Assembly (NCBI GenBank): GCA_029279945.1
Contig: JAJUHK010000004.1
Coordinates: 62,001 to 126,000 of the forward strand
DNA length: 64,000 bases
Direction of reading: 5' to 3'
Origin: Pseudidiomarina indica
GTDB lineage: Bacteria; Pseudomonadota; Gammaproteobacteria; Enterobacterales; Alteromonadaceae
Position 1 is the first letter of the stretch. The number at the start of each line of letters is the position of its first letter. Positions 17,036 through 29,278 of this stretch are shown piece after piece. A program made the position numbers and the translations under genes. The notes beneath the pieces were generated by a model. It saw only the letters and a list, made by a program, of their open reading frames with translations. It had not been told where the DNA came from and searched no databases.

Positions 17036-19108
17036 TTACATCGCGTAGTTAAAAGTTATACCAAAGCGTCGTGGTTCACCTAACTGCACATATGTGTTGG
17101 GTTCATAACCATCACGGGGATCATTACCAAAGTAAAAGCCTCGTGTGGCGTAATCTTTATCGGTGAGGTTACGTGCCCATAACGTGATCCGCCAATCATC
17201 TAGCTGCCAACGAATACTAGCATGGAGCAGATTATAGTGATCGCTACGCGCATTATGTGAGTCAGAAAAGTAAAAACCATCTTTACTGTCGAGTTGCAAG
17301 TTGACCAGCACCGTATCCGAAACTTGCCAGTTCAGGCCAGTATTCGTTTGGTACTTAGGCGCGTGCGCCTGCTCGCGTCCTTCCATATCAATACCGTCTT
17401 CGGTCACAAACCCTTGAATCTCACTATCTAACAGACCAATGTGAGTAAACCATTCCAACGATGGCGTAACTTGCCATTGGATATCAGCTTCAATACCACG
17501 GGTTGTACCTGCTGCGGCATTTTCTATATAGCCGATAAATGTTTGCGCTCGATTCACCCAGCTTTTTAGTTGGACGTCGTCGCGGGTTTGGGTAAACAAA
17601 GCGATGTTCAGCGCCAGCGTATCATCATCATTGATATACTTATAACCCATTTCAACACTGGTTAAATATTCTGGTGTAAAGCTAGCTCGTTGCAGTAAAT
17701 AGTCTTCCAGTTCTGGATGATCTTTTGCTTTACCTAAGGCTTCCGCATTCACACCACCAGTTTTGTAACCCCGTGACCAAGTCACATAAGCTAATTGACC
17801 AATCGTAGGGAAGTAACTCAAGCTCATACGCCCACCCACCATAGTATCGCGTGGTTGTACATCAACTTGGTTGGTATCTAAGTAATCATTGCGATAGCGC
17901 TCGATGCGGCCACCTAAGGTCATTTGCCAGCGCTCAGCAAGGTAGTGGGTCAGTTCACCGTATAATGCCTGGCGTTGGCTCTCATAATCACTTACAAACC
18001 AATCATTGGCGCCGGTATCCCAATTCATAAACTCACGGCGTAGTTGTTCATCACGCTGTAGACCATACCAACCAATGACCCAATCTGTATCAATACCCAA
18101 CAAGCTTAACGGTTGCGTACTTAACCAACGCGCTTCTAAGCTATGGTCAGTGCGGTCACGCCAATATGCATCACGAGAAGAATACTCCCAACCCGGAGCA
18201 ATACCAACGTACGTCCAGTCTTCATCGAAGTTATAACGGGTATCGGCACTTAATACGCTATAGCTAAATTCAGCCTCATAATTTGCGGCACCGGTGTAAG
18301 TTAGTGCAAAGCGCGCGGCCTTCATGGTTGCGTCATCTTCACCGGGCTCGTCAGATAATGTTTGCCGGGTGTTATCCAGTGAGAACGCATCATAACCGTT
18401 ATCTTGGCGGTAAAAATGGGTCGTCGTGCGGAGTTGCCATGCATCCCCTAAATCAGTCCACAGGTTAAACCGCGCTGTCCGTTCATTGCGGGATTGCGTA
18501 TCGTTGCGCTGCAGATAGGTATTTTCAATAAACCCGTCGTCTGCCTGTTGATAGTAGCTAAACCGAGCGCGTCCAAGTGCCCCTAACTCGCCACCCAGGG
18601 CAACCCCACCTTCCACACCGCCATAGTTAGCAGCGCCAAGTTGCCACATACCAGCAAACTGTGAGTTTGGCTGAGTACTATCTAGCACCAGCATCCCAGC
18701 CATGCCGTCCGCACCAAACCGGCCACTCTGGGGGCCACGATATACTTCCACTTGACTAATATCGAACAATTGTGCCGCTTGACCTAACCCACTGTAGTTA
18801 ATGCCATCGACTAGGATACCAACCGACGGATTAATTGGATCGACAAATTGGCTACGCTCGCCGACGCCACGAATTTGTATGAATCGAGCGCGGGAACTAC
18901 CGCTAGAGAAATTCAAATTGGGAATACGGTTCAGCACTTCTTCCATATGGGTTCCATGACGCTCGTCAATTGCATCACGAGTCATTACAGAAACACTGGT
19001 GGGTGCTTCATTCACATAGGTTGAACGATACTGACCTTGAACGGTGATTCGTTCGATGGAGTCTTCTGTAGCAAGTGATGCTACCAAGAGTAAAACAGGT
19101 GATAACAT
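17036..19108 (-). CDS. TonB-dependent outer-membrane receptor, probably for thiamine
   Basis: 690 residues. A short hydrophobic leader (MLSPVLLLVASLA) precedes the segment ERITVQGQ, which probably contains the TonB box. The plug domain follows (APTSVSVMTRDAIDE, FIQIRGVGERSQFVDP, VEVYRGPQSGRFGADGMAGML), then a 22-strand-type barrel rich in aromatic residues that ends RFGITFNYAM. Such receptors take scarce ligands across the outer membrane using TonB-ExbBD energy. The TPP riboswitch in its leader and the PnuT and kinase genes behind it indicate thiamine or a thiamine precursor as ligand. GAGGAA lies about 9 bases before the ATG. Confidence 0.87.
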   Translation of the reverse strand: MLSPVLLLVASLATEDSIERITVQGQYRSTYVNEAPTSVSVMTRDAIDERHGTHMEEVLNRIPNLNFSSGSSRARFIQIRGVGERSQFVDPINPSVGILVDGINYSGLGQAAQLFDISQVEVYRGPQSGRFGADGMAGMLVLDSTQPNSQFAGMWQLGAANYGGVEGGVALGGELGALGRARFSYYQQADDGFIENTYLQRNDTQSRNERTARFNLWTDLGDAWQLRTTTHFYRQDNGYDAFSLDNTRQTLSDEPGEDDATMKAARFALTYTGAANYEAEFSYSVLSADTRYNFDEDWTYVGIAPGWEYSSRDAYWRDRTDHSLEARWLSTQPLSLLGIDTDWVIGWYGLQRDEQLRREFMNWDTGANDWFVSDYESQRQALYGELTHYLAERWQMTLGGRIERYRNDYLDTNQVDVQPRDTMVGGRMSLSYFPTIGQLAYVTWSRGYKTGGVNAEALGKAKDHPELEDYLLQRASFTPEYLTSVEMGYKYINDDDTLALNIALFTQTRDDVQLKSWVNRAQTFIGYIENAAAGTTRGIEADIQWQVTPSLEWFTHIGLLDSEIQGFVTEDGIDMEGREQAHAPKYQTNTGLNWQVSDTVLVNLQLDSKDGFYFSDSHNARSDHYNLLHASIRWQLDDWRITLWARNLTDKDYATRGFYFGNDPRDGYEPNTYVQLGEPRRFGITFNYAM

Positions 19109-19176
19109 GGATCATTTCCTCACAACAAATCAGAAATAATCCGGTCGGGCAGGTTTTTGTAATGGAGTATTGAAGC

Positions 19177-19280
19177 TACCATCCCTACGCCAGTATTAAC
19201 CGGATCAGGTGCAAAGGGTTCACACAATGTGTATCTCAGCCGGATAAATCAGTTACTGAATTATCAGGCACCCCTTGGTA
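19177..19280 (-). promoter_or_regulatory. TPP riboswitch (THI box)
   Basis: Read on the minus strand, the conserved THI-box parts occur in order: GGGGTGCC near 19276-19269, GGCTGAGA near 19241-19234, then ACCCTTTGCACCTGATCCGG (19219-19200) and GCGTAGGGA (19190-19182). The ends TACCA and TGGTA can pair as the closing P1 helix. It binds thiamine pyrophosphate and lowers expression when the cofactor is abundant. It ends about 70 bases before the receptor start codon. I see no obvious T-run terminator after it, so control of translation initiation (hiding the GAGGAA site) is as likely as attenuation. Confidence 0.95.
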
Positions 19281-19293
19281 TTCGTGCGCAGCT

Positions 19294-19302
19294 AGTATAT
19301 CA
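19294..19302 (-). promoter_or_regulatory. extended -10 promoter of the thiamine operon
   Basis: On the minus strand TGA-TATACT forms an extended -10 element. A transcript starting about 7 bases downstream would begin a few bases before the riboswitch P1 helix. The -35 position is poor, and the element lies just after the fre stop codon. Confidence 0.55.
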
Positions 19303-19309
19303 GAATAAC

Positions 19310-20008
19310 TTAGATAGAGGCCAGTGCATCGCCATATAACTGTTCACTCGGTAGACCGCGCGCTTTAAATTCATCGCGAATCACGCGAACCATTTCAAAC
19401 CGCCCAGCAACATAGATATCCGCTTCATGCAAATCAGTTTGTTCAGCAACGACCGCTTCATGAACTAAGCCCTGTGCTCCATGCCATAGTTCAGGCGCTT
19501 GCTCGACCACTGGACGATAATGAAAATGCTCATGGGCAGCAGCCAATTCGCGCAGGTGCTCATCGAAGTAGAGATCTTGAGGGCGGCGAGCACCCCAGTA
19601 CAGCGTGACCGGCCGCACCGAGCCACTACGTAAATGAGCCTGTAAAATAGACCACGTGTAAGAAAACCCAGTACCACCAGCAATCAATATAAGTGGGCGC
19701 TCACTATCACGACGTAACCATGCATCGCCAAGTGGCGCTTCAATAGTCACCACTCCTTCTTGCTGCATCCGCGAGATCACTTCTTGGGCGTATGAGTTAT
19801 CTGGCGTCGCACCAATATGTAACTCAATGGTCGTGGTGCGTGATGGGCAGGATGCTATTGAGAATGCTCTTTTATCGTGTTCTCCCATCACTACGTGGAT
19901 ATATTGCCCAGCCAAGAACTCAATCGGCTCGGGTAATCTCAAAATAACTTGGTAAACCTGTGTCGTAAGTGATTCGAGGGTCGTCACCTGACACACGAAT
20001 TGCTTCAT
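19310..20008 (-). CDS. fre: NAD(P)H-flavin reductase Fre
   Basis: A 232-residue ferredoxin-reductase-fold oxidoreductase that reduces free flavins with NAD(P)H. Motifs: the flavin-binding RAFSIASCP, the nucleotide-binding IAGGTGFSYTWSIL, YWGARRPQDLYF and the C-terminal YVAGRFEMVRVIRDEF. Reduced flavins from Fre serve iron reduction, ribonucleotide reductase activation and possibly prenyl-FMN supply to UbiD. It follows ubiD by 16 bases, the same pairing as in E. coli. The frame is open to 20056, but ATG 20008 with AAAGGAAA upstream is the right start. No terminator is evident before the thiamine operon promoter. Confidence 0.92.
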   Translation of the reverse strand: MKQFVCQVTTLESLTTQVYQVILRLPEPIEFLAGQYIHVVMGEHDKRAFSIASCPSRTTTIELHIGATPDNSYAQEVISRMQQEGVVTIEAPLGDAWLRRDSERPLILIAGGTGFSYTWSILQAHLRSGSVRPVTLYWGARRPQDLYFDEHLRELAAAHEHFHYRPVVEQAPELWHGAQGLVHEAVVAEQTDLHEADIYVAGRFEMVRVIRDEFKARGLPSEQLYGDALASI

Positions 20009-20024
20009 CAAAATGCTATTTCCT

Positions 20025-21491
20025 TTAAAGAATATCCAGTTCGTCCCACAGATCATCGATACGCTGTTTCACAGTATCATCCATGACAATGGGCACGCCC
20101 CATTCCCGGTTCGTTTCACCTGGCCATTTGTTAGTTGCGTCCATGCCCATTTTAGAGCCAAGTCCAGATACTGGTGACGCGAAATCCAAATAATCAATCG
20201 GGGTATTTTCAATCATGACAGTGTCACGGGCGGGGTCCATTCGGGTTGTCATCGCCCAAATCACATCCTTCCAATCGCGTGCGTTTACATCGTCATCGCA
20301 CACAATAACAAACTTGGTATACATAAACTGCCGTAAAAAGCTCCACACCCCCATCATCACCCGCTTGGCGTGACCGGCGTACTGCTTCTTAATCGTCACC
20401 ACTGCGACGCGATAGGAACAGCCTTCCGGCGGTAAATAAAAATCGATGATCTCCGGAAACTGTTTCTGTAACAAGGGCACAAATACTTCGTTGAGCGCAA
20501 CCCCTAGTACGGCAGGTTCATCGGGCGGCCGGCCGGTATAGGTACTATGATAGATTGGCTGACGCCGCATCGTCATGTGAGTGACCGTAAAGACCGGGAA
20601 CTCATCGACCTCATTGTAATATCCCGTATGATCACCATACGGGCCTTCTGGCGCCATTTCATCTGGGGCAATATAACCTTCCAAAATAATTTCAGCATGC
20701 GCTGGCACCTGTAAATTATTGCTAATGCAGGAGACGACTTCCGTACGACCATCGCGCAATAAACCGGCAAAAGCATATTCTGATAAGGTATCAGGGACAG
20801 GTGTTACCGCCCCTAAGATCGTTGCTGGATCAGCGCCAAGGGCTACCGCAACAGGAAAATTTTCACCTGGGTGCTGACGCTTCCACTCATGAAAATCCAA
20901 AGCACCACCGCGGTGTGACAACCAACGCATAATAAGTTTGTTCGGCCCCAGTAATTGCTGCCGATAAATACCTAAATTTTGCCGTTCTTTATGTGGCCCA
21001 CGTGTAACGGTCAACCCCCAAGTAATCAGAGGAGCAACATCTCCCGGCCAACAATGCTGAATCGGGAGTTTGGTTAGATCAATATCAGCGCCAATGAGCA
21101 CAACCTCTTGGCAAGGTGCTTTTTTTAACACCTTAGGCGACATGCTCAATACTTTTTTATAAAGTGGCAACAGATTCAGTGCATCACGGAAACCTTTGGG
21201 CGGTTCAGGCTCTTTAAGAAACGCGAGCAGTTCGCCCACATCCCGCAATGCGTGAACTGACTCTTGCCCCATCCCAAGCGCAACTCGGTCGGGGGTACCA
21301 AATAAATTAGCAAGGACGGGAATGTCGTGACCTTTCACATTCTCAAACAACAATGCCGGCCCGTTTGCTTTCAACGTACGGTCGGCAATTTCTGTCATCT
21401 CAAGGTAAGGATCGATTTCTTGCTGAATACGCTTCAGCTCACCACGGGCTTCTAGCTGGGCGATGAAATCTCGCAAATCTTGGTATTTCAC
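20025..21491 (-). CDS. ubiD: 4-hydroxy-3-polyprenylbenzoate decarboxylase UbiD
   Basis: 488 residues, matching the usual UbiD length. It removes the ring carboxyl of 4-hydroxy-3-octaprenylbenzoate in ubiquinone synthesis, using prenylated FMN made by UbiX. Seen are the N-terminal [22 protein letters not shown], the metal and prFMN site region [11 protein letters not shown] and [12 protein letters not shown], and the late segment [16 protein letters not shown]. It lies 77 bases after rho, across an inverted repeat, and just before fre. Two other ubiquinone genes, ubiE and ubiB, lie further on in the window. Confidence 0.96.
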   Translation of the reverse strand: MKYQDLRDFIAQLEARGELKRIQQEIDPYLEMTEIADRTLKANGPALLFENVKGHDIPVLANLFGTPDRVALGMGQESVHALRDVGELLAFLKEPEPPKGFRDALNLLPLYKKVLSMSPKVLKKAPCQEVVLIGADIDLTKLPIQHCWPGDVAPLITWGLTVTRGPHKERQNLGIYRQQLLGPNKLIMRWLSHRGGALDFHEWKRQHPGENFPVAVALGADPATILGAVTPVPDTLSEYAFAGLLRDGRTEVVSCISNNLQVPAHAEIILEGYIAPDEMAPEGPYGDHTGYYNEVDEFPVFTVTHMTMRRQPIYHSTYTGRPPDEPAVLGVALNEVFVPLLQKQFPEIIDFYLPPEGCSYRVAVVTIKKQYAGHAKRVMMGVWSFLRQFMYTKFVIVCDDDVNARDWKDVIWAMTTRMDPARDTVMIENTPIDYLDFASPVSGLGSKMGMDATNKWPGETNREWGVPIVMDDTVKQRIDDLWDELDIL

Positions 21492-21518
21492 TCAGATTCT
21501 CGCTTTAAGACTCACCCG

Positions 21519-21559
21519 AGCTGCCTGAATACACACAGGTGACATGTATTCAAACAGCT
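21519..21559 (-). terminator. inverted repeat between rho and ubiD
   Basis: Two arms AGCTG-cc-TGAATACA and TGTATTCA-aa-CAGCT pair over 13 bp with one 2-base internal mismatch and an 11-base loop. It fills much of the 77-base gap. It may attenuate read-through from rho into ubiD or stabilise an RNA end; there is no following T run. Confidence 0.4.
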
Positions 21560-21568
21560 ACACACCTA

Positions 21569-22834
21569 TTAGCTCTTCTGCCGTTTCATGGCCTCAAAGA
21601 ACTCGTCGTTGGTTTTCGTCATTTGTAGTTTATCAATAAGGAATTCCATTGCTTCTGTTTCACCCATCGGATGAACAATCTTGCGTAGAATCCACATTTT
21701 TTGCAGCTCATCTGGCGTGGTCAGTAACTCTTCGCGTCGCGTACCGGAACGGTTGTAGTCAATGGCTGGGAACACACGTTTTTCCGCAATTTTACGGTTC
21801 AGATGCAGTTCCATATTACCGGTTCCTTTAAACTCTTCATAGATGACTTCATCCATTTTCGAGCCGGTATCGATTAGAGCGGTGGCGATGATGGTTAAAC
21901 TCCCACCCTCTTCTACATTCCGAGCTGCACCAAAGAAACGTTTTGGCTTATGTAACGCATTTGCGTCCACACCGCCAGTTAACACTTTACCAGAGCTTGG
22001 AATAACCGTGTTGTACGCACGCGCGAGGCGAGTAATGGAGTCTAATAAAATGACAACATCTTTTTTATGCTCAACCAATCGCTTGGCTTTCTCAATCACC
22101 ATTTCAGCAACTTGCACGTGGCGGCTAGCAGGCTCGTCAAAAGTTGAAGCAACCACTTCACCTTTCACCAACCGTTGCATTTCAGTTACTTCTTCTGGCC
22201 GCTCATCAATCAGCAACACCATCAATACACACTCTGGGTGGTTAGCAGCAATTGATTGAGCAATGTTTTGCAACAATAACGTTTTACCTGCTTTGGGCGG
22301 TGCAACGATCAACCCACGTTGGCCTTTCCCAATTGGTGCTGCTAAATCAAGCACACGCGCGGTAATGTCTTCAGTCGAGCCATTGCCACGTTCCATGCGC
22401 ATGCGTTCGTCAGCATGTATTGGAGTGAGGTTTTCAAAGAGGATTTTATTGCGTGAGTTTTCGGGCTTGTCGAAGTTTACTTCGCGGATTTTTAGGAGAG
22501 CAAAATAACGTTCACCTTCTTTTGGAGGACGAATTTTGCCAGACACGGTATCACCGGTACGCAAGTTAAAGCGGCGAATTTGACTGGGTGATACATAAAT
22601 ATCATCAGGACCAGCGAGGTAAGACGAGTCTGCAGACCGCAAGAAGCCGAAGCCATCTTGTAAAATCTCGAGCACACCATCGCCGTAGATATCTTCGCCA
22701 CTCTTTGAGTGTGCTTTCAAAATAGCGAAGATAATATCTTGTTTGCGCATCCGCGCCATGGACTCTAAGCCCATTGATTCCGCAAGCTGAACAAGCTCGT
22801 TGACTGGTGTATTTTTTAATTCTGTTAGATTCAT
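21569..22834 (-). CDS. rho: transcription termination factor Rho
   Basis: 421 residues, almost the E. coli length. The hexameric ATP-dependent RNA helicase ends transcription at rut sites. The N-terminal domain starts [19 protein letters not shown]. The cold-shock-like RNA-binding domain has DGFGFLRS and [18 protein letters not shown]. The ATPase domain holds the P-loop APPKAGKT, the Walker [15 protein letters not shown], the Q-loop and R-loop region, and the arginine finger region [17 protein letters not shown]. It has a leader of roughly 150 bases downstream of a TATAAT element and follows trxA on the same strand, as in E. coli. Confidence 0.98.
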   Translation of the reverse strand: MNLTELKNTPVNELVQLAESMGLESMARMRKQDIIFAILKAHSKSGEDIYGDGVLEILQDGFGFLRSADSSYLAGPDDIYVSPSQIRRFNLRTGDTVSGKIRPPKEGERYFALLKIREVNFDKPENSRNKILFENLTPIHADERMRMERGNGSTEDITARVLDLAAPIGKGQRGLIVAPPKAGKTLLLQNIAQSIAANHPECVLMVLLIDERPEEVTEMQRLVKGEVVASTFDEPASRHVQVAEMVIEKAKRLVEHKKDVVILLDSITRLARAYNTVIPSSGKVLTGGVDANALHKPKRFFGAARNVEEGGSLTIIATALIDTGSKMDEVIYEEFKGTGNMELHLNRKIAEKRVFPAIDYNRSGTRREELLTTPDELQKMWILRKIVHPMGETEAMEFLIDKLQMTKTNDEFFEAMKRQKS

Positions 22835-22988
22835 AGGGGGGTAATGACTTTTTTGGACAATGGAAATAATTACAGTTAATTCGTTTAAAATCAGTCGGAT
22901 TGACTGTACGGCTACCGGAAGGCTGGTATCCTGAAGAAAAGTTACGGTTAGAAAAGTAACACTTTAAATGAAAAACGTCCAGTTTTTC

Positions 22989-23016
22989 ATTATAAAATCT
23001 GCGAAAGCTTAGCAAA
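22989..23016 (-). promoter_or_regulatory. putative rho promoter
   Basis: On the minus strand a perfect TATAAT is at 22994-22989. A weak -35 (TTTGCT) stands 16 bases upstream. It would give rho a leader of about 150 bases, room for the autoregulation known for rho in other bacteria. An inverted repeat (ATGAAAAAC/GTTTTTCAT, 22968-22990) overlaps its downstream edge. Confidence 0.45.
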
Positions 23017-23062
23017 GGTTGCTGAAGATCAGCCTCAACAACCTGCTAATCGGTCACTACTG

Positions 23063-23389
23063 TTATAAATATTGATTGATAAAATCAGCTAACTGGGTTT
23101 TCGATAAAGCACCAACTTTAGTACCGACCAATTCACCATTTTTGAACATCAGTAGCGTTGGAATGCCACGAATGTTGTACTTAGGTGGAGTTTGGTTATT
23201 ATGGTCTACATTCAGTTTAGCTACGGTGAGGCGATCACCATATTCGTTGGCAATGTCGTCCAAAATTGGTGCAATCATTTTACATGGCCCGCACCACTCG
23301 GCCCAAAAATCTACCAATACTGGTTTGTCAGAATTAAGAACATCGTTCTCAAAACTTTCATCAGTTAGCTGAACAATTTTGTCACTCAT
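23063..23389 (-). CDS. trxA: thioredoxin 1
   Basis: A 108-residue cytoplasmic thioredoxin with the redox site WCGPC at residues 32-36 and the cis-Pro segment [12 protein letters not shown]. It reduces disulfides in ribonucleotide reductase, methionine sulfoxide reductase and others, and is recycled by thioredoxin reductase. Length and sequence match E. coli TrxA, and the layout (rhlB divergent, rho downstream) is the E. coli one. Confidence 0.98.
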   Translation of the reverse strand: MSDKIVQLTDESFENDVLNSDKPVLVDFWAEWCGPCKMIAPILDDIANEYGDRLTVAKLNVDHNNQTPPKYNIRGIPTLLMFKNGELVGTKVGALSKTQLADFINQYL

Positions 23390-23415
23390 GATAATCTCCG
23401 CTGCTGAATACGCGT

Positions 23416-23440
23416 GAAATAATAAAAACCCTATTATTTC
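23416..23440. repeat. perfect 9-bp inverted repeat between trxA and rhlB
   Basis: GAAATAATA and TATTATTTC flank a 7-base centre. It overlaps the -10 region of the putative trxA promoter in the divergent intergenic space, so it could be an operator or an RNA hairpin in the trxA leader. Confidence 0.6.
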
Positions 23441-23461
23441 TGTTTTTGAATGTTAGCGCAA
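23433..23461 (-). promoter_or_regulatory. putative trxA promoter
   Basis: On the minus strand TTGCGC (23461-23456) and AATAAT (23438-23433) are separated by 17 bases. This places a start about 40 bases before the trxA ATG. Confidence 0.45.
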
Positions 23462-23478
23462 ACTGATATGCTTACGCC

Positions 23479-24744
23479 ATGAGTAAAACACACTTAACAG
23501 AGACACGCTTTGCCGATCTCGACCTGCACCCGCAGGTATTGTCCGCACTGGAAAGTGCTGGATTTGAATATTGTACACCGATTCAAGCATTGAGCTTACC
23601 GATTGCGTTAATCGGAAAAGACGTTGCAGGCCAAGCTCAAACGGGCACGGGTAAAACTTTGGCGTTCTTAATTGCAACCTTTACCACGCTGCTCAATAAC
23701 CCGCGAACCGGTGAACAACGTTACCCGCGCGCGCTTATTATGGCGCCAACACGTGAGCTCGCTATTCAGATTGCCCACGACGCTGAACTCCTAGCGAAAC
23801 ACTGTGATATGCGTCTTGGTGTAGTATATGGGGGCGATGGGTACGAATCACAACGTCAGCAGCTCGAACAAGGCGTCGATATTTTGATCGGTACCACCGG
23901 ACGCTTAATTGACTATTACAAACAAGGTATTTATCGCCTCGACAAAATCCAGACGGTGGTTCTTGATGAAGCGGATCGGATGTTCGATTTAGGCTTTATC
24001 AAAGACATCCGCTACATGTTCCATAAAATGCCGCCACCTAGTGAACGGCAAAGCTTATTGTTCTCCGCCACCTTATCACAACGAGTGCAAGAGCTAGCCT
24101 ACGAGCACATGAACTCACCCACCAAAGTTGAAGTGGAGCCTCTGCAAAAAACCGGTGAACGTATCACTGAAGAACTTTTTTATCCGTCAAAACAAGATAA
24201 AATTAAGTTATTGCTGACGCTTATTGAGGAAGACTGGCCAGATAAAGCCATTATTTTCGCGAACACTAAGCATACCTGTGAAAAAATCTTTAATTGGTTG
24301 GAAGCAGATAATCATCGGGTTGGCTTACTCACGGGCGATGTTCCGCAACGTAAACGGCTGAAAATTCTTGAGCAATTTACCAATGGTGAGCTCGATTTCT
24401 TAGTCGCTACTGACGTTGCTGCTCGTGGCTTACATATACCCGCAGTAAGTCATGTGTATAACTATGACCTGCCTGATGATTTCGAAGATTATGTGCATCG
24501 GATTGGACGCACAGGTCGGGCTGGGGCCAGCGGTAAGGCGATTAACTTAGCTTGTGAAGAGTATGTTTATAACCTACCAGCCATCGAAGAGTACATTGGC
24601 CATAGCATACCAGTCACGAAATACGACCCAGCCGCATTGCTCAGTGATCTTAAAGCGCCCAGTAATCATCGTCGCTCACACGGTGGCCGGCGTGGCAATA
24701 ATGCGCGGACAACACGTCGTGGACCACGTAAACCATCGAGGTAA
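23479..24744 (+). CDS. rhlB: ATP-dependent RNA helicase RhlB
   Basis: The DEAD-box helicase of the RNA degradosome, which unwinds RNA for RNase E and PNPase. 421 residues, equal to E. coli RhlB. Motifs in order: the Q motif ([13 protein letters not shown]), [52 protein letters not shown] and [10 protein letters not shown]. The C-terminal tail (about residues 390-421) is rich in Arg, Gly and His ([18 protein letters not shown]), an RNA-binding extension as in known RhlB. It is divergent from trxA and is followed 7 bases later by the gppA-like gene. Confidence 0.96.
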   Translation: MSKTHLTETRFADLDLHPQVLSALESAGFEYCTPIQALSLPIALIGKDVAGQAQTGTGKTLAFLIATFTTLLNNPRTGEQRYPRALIMAPTRELAIQIAHDAELLAKHCDMRLGVVYGGDGYESQRQQLEQGVDILIGTTGRLIDYYKQGIYRLDKIQTVVLDEADRMFDLGFIKDIRYMFHKMPPPSERQSLLFSATLSQRVQELAYEHMNSPTKVEVEPLQKTGERITEELFYPSKQDKIKLLLTLIEEDWPDKAIIFANTKHTCEKIFNWLEADNHRVGLLTGDVPQRKRLKILEQFTNGELDFLVATDVAARGLHIPAVSHVYNYDLPDDFEDYVHRIGRTGRAGASGKAINLACEEYVYNLPAIEEYIGHSIPVTKYDPAALLSDLKAPSNHRRSHGGRRGNNARTTRRGPRKPSR

Positions 24745-24751
24745 ATGATAT

Positions 24752-25672
24752 ATGACCCAGGACCCACGCTTTGCCGCTATTGATATTGGTTCCAACAGTT
24801 TCCATTTAATCATTGCAACGGTAACGCGTGATGGTCAGTATCGTGTCTTGGGTCGTTATCGGCAAAAAGTTAGGCTCGCTGACGGCTTTGATAAACAGTT
24901 CAAAGTGAGTGATACCGCCATCCAACGCGGCCGCGAATGTCTTACTAGCTTTTCACGCTTACTAAAGGACATTCCGCCCCAACGCATTCGTTGTGTTGCC
25001 ACTGCTACATTACGTAAAGCGGCAAATAGCGCCGAGTTATTGCGGCAGTTTGAAGATGCGTTACAACACCCCATTGATGTTATTTCTGGTGAGGATGAAG
25101 CGCGCCTAATCTATCAAGGCGCAACACAACAACTTCGTCACAGTAAAGAGCACGTCTTAGTTCTAGATATTGGGGGTGCCAGCACCGAAATAATTTCTGG
25201 GCAGGGTGTCGAACCGAAGCATTTAATCAGCTTAGATATGGGTTGCGTTACCTGGCAAAATCGCTATTTTGCCGATCAGTCGATTAGCGAAAACGTGTGC
25301 CAACAGGCTATCGATGCTGCGTTAGCAGAGCTTCAACCCCATGCGGAACCATTTATTCAATCCAGTAAACGCCGCGTATGTGGTACCTCAGGTATTTTTC
25401 GCACCTTGTATGATATGCGTAGCCGCGATCCTGACCAGCCGATGACGAGCAGATGGCTGCGCGATGTACTTCAAGCGGCCTGCCGATTAGGGCATGTGGA
25501 TGCACTGAATAAGTTAGGGATCCGCCGTGACCGTCAAGCCGTATTTATCGGTGGCCTCTGTATCTTAATAGCACTCGTAGAAGGCTTAGGAATTACCGAA
25601 GTTGAAATTTCTGAAGGAGCATTGCGAGAGGGCTTGCTGGTCGACCTGCTCACCCAATCGCAATCATCATAG
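24752..25672 (+). CDS. gppA: Ppx/GppA family phosphatase, short form
   Basis: 306 residues of the sugar-kinase/Hsp70-fold Ppx/GppA family, which hydrolyses polyphosphate or pppGpp. Visible are AAIDIGSNSFHLIIA (phosphate 1 loop), GEDEARLIY, VLDIGGASTEI (phosphate 2 loop) and the late VFIGGLCIL. E. coli GppA and Ppx are about 500 residues with a C-terminal HD-like domain; that part is absent, and the frame ends cleanly at a stop, so this is a natural short form rather than a visible truncation. Position after rhlB is that of gppA in E. coli. The substrate (pppGpp or polyphosphate) cannot be decided here. It converges with hemB, with 3 bases between. Confidence 0.88.
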   Translation: MTQDPRFAAIDIGSNSFHLIIATVTRDGQYRVLGRYRQKVRLADGFDKQFKVSDTAIQRGRECLTSFSRLLKDIPPQRIRCVATATLRKAANSAELLRQFEDALQHPIDVISGEDEARLIYQGATQQLRHSKEHVLVLDIGGASTEIISGQGVEPKHLISLDMGCVTWQNRYFADQSISENVCQQAIDAALAELQPHAEPFIQSSKRRVCGTSGIFRTLYDMRSRDPDQPMTSRWLRDVLQAACRLGHVDALNKLGIRRDRQAVFIGGLCILIALVEGLGITEVEISEGALREGLLVDLLTQSQSS

Positions 25673-25675
25673 CGG

Positions 25676-28491
<2,816 letters not shown>

Positions 28492-28498
28492 AGCGTCC

Positions 28499-29278
28499 CT
28501 ATAACGAAAAAAAATCAATGCTGTTGCGCCATGTCAGCGCTGCGATATCCGCAACCTCTTGCTGTCTAAACTGTGCCAAAACCTTACCCACTTCCGGTAA
28601 CAAATATGGTTCATTGTAGGCTGGCCGTGGGCGTATAGTGCGTGGCAGTAAATAAGGGGCGTCGGTTTCAACCAATAAACGAGCTGCTGGAATATCGTTC
28701 ACCGCTTCTTGTAACTGTTGCCCTCGACGTTCATCGCACAGCCATCCAGTAATGCCTATATAACAACCAAGTTCGAGGTAACGTGCAAGCTCTTTCTTGC
28801 CACCAGTAAAACAGTGGGTCAACATTTTGGGAATATGGTCACGATAACGCTCAAGTAAATCACACTGTCGTTGTTGCGCATCACGTTCGTGCAAGTAGAC
28901 GGGGAGTTCTAACTCAGCTGCTAATTGCAGTTGTGCTTCAAACACCTGTAATTGAATGTCTGGCGGTGAAAAATTACGATTAAAATCAAGCCCACATTCG
29001 CCAATAGCGACCACTTGCGGATGTGCTGCAAGCTGTCGCAACTGCTCAATAAAATCAACAGGCGCTGTAGCTGCATCATGAGGGTGAATACCTACGGTAG
29101 CCACTAAATGCTGCGGAAACTGCTCACACAAGGCAATAGCTTGAGCACTTTCACGCAAATTGGTGCCAATCACCAACTGCCGTTCCACTCCTGCGGCTAC
29201 GGCACGTTGAATAACTCCATCAATATCGCGATAGAGCTTAGGATTGGTTAAATTGACACCACAATCAAACCATCGCAT
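28499..29278 (-). CDS. tatD: TatD family metal-dependent DNase
   Basis: 259 residues, the length of E. coli TatD. It has the amidohydrolase-type TIM barrel: GVNLTNPKL at the start (as in TatD rather than YcfH), LVATVGIHPHDA, VAIGECGLDFNRNFSP (metal-binding Glu), PVYLHERDAQ, LTHCFTGGKKEL and LLVETDAPYLLPR. The family has 3'-5' exonuclease and DNA-fragmentation activity; despite the name, it is not needed for Tat export. Its ATG overlaps the stop of the preceding small gene by one base. Confidence 0.95.
   Translation of the reverse strand: MRWFDCGVNLTNPKLYRDIDGVIQRAVAAGVERQLVIGTNLRESAQAIALCEQFPQHLVATVGIHPHDAATAPVDFIEQLRQLAAHPQVVAIGECGLDFNRNFSPPDIQLQVFEAQLQLAAELELPVYLHERDAQQRQCDLLERYRDHIPKMLTHCFTGGKKELARYLELGCYIGITGWLCDERRGQQLQEAVNDIPAARLLVETDAPYLLPRTIRPRPAYNEPYLLPEVGKVLAQFRQQEVADIAALTWRNSIDFFSL

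Noticed and set aside
22968-22990. An 8-codon frame in the rho leader as a rhoL-like leader peptide
   Set aside because: The frame (MKNWTFFI) starts inside the putative -10 element of the rho promoter and has no ribosome-binding site, so it would not be transcribed with a start codon.
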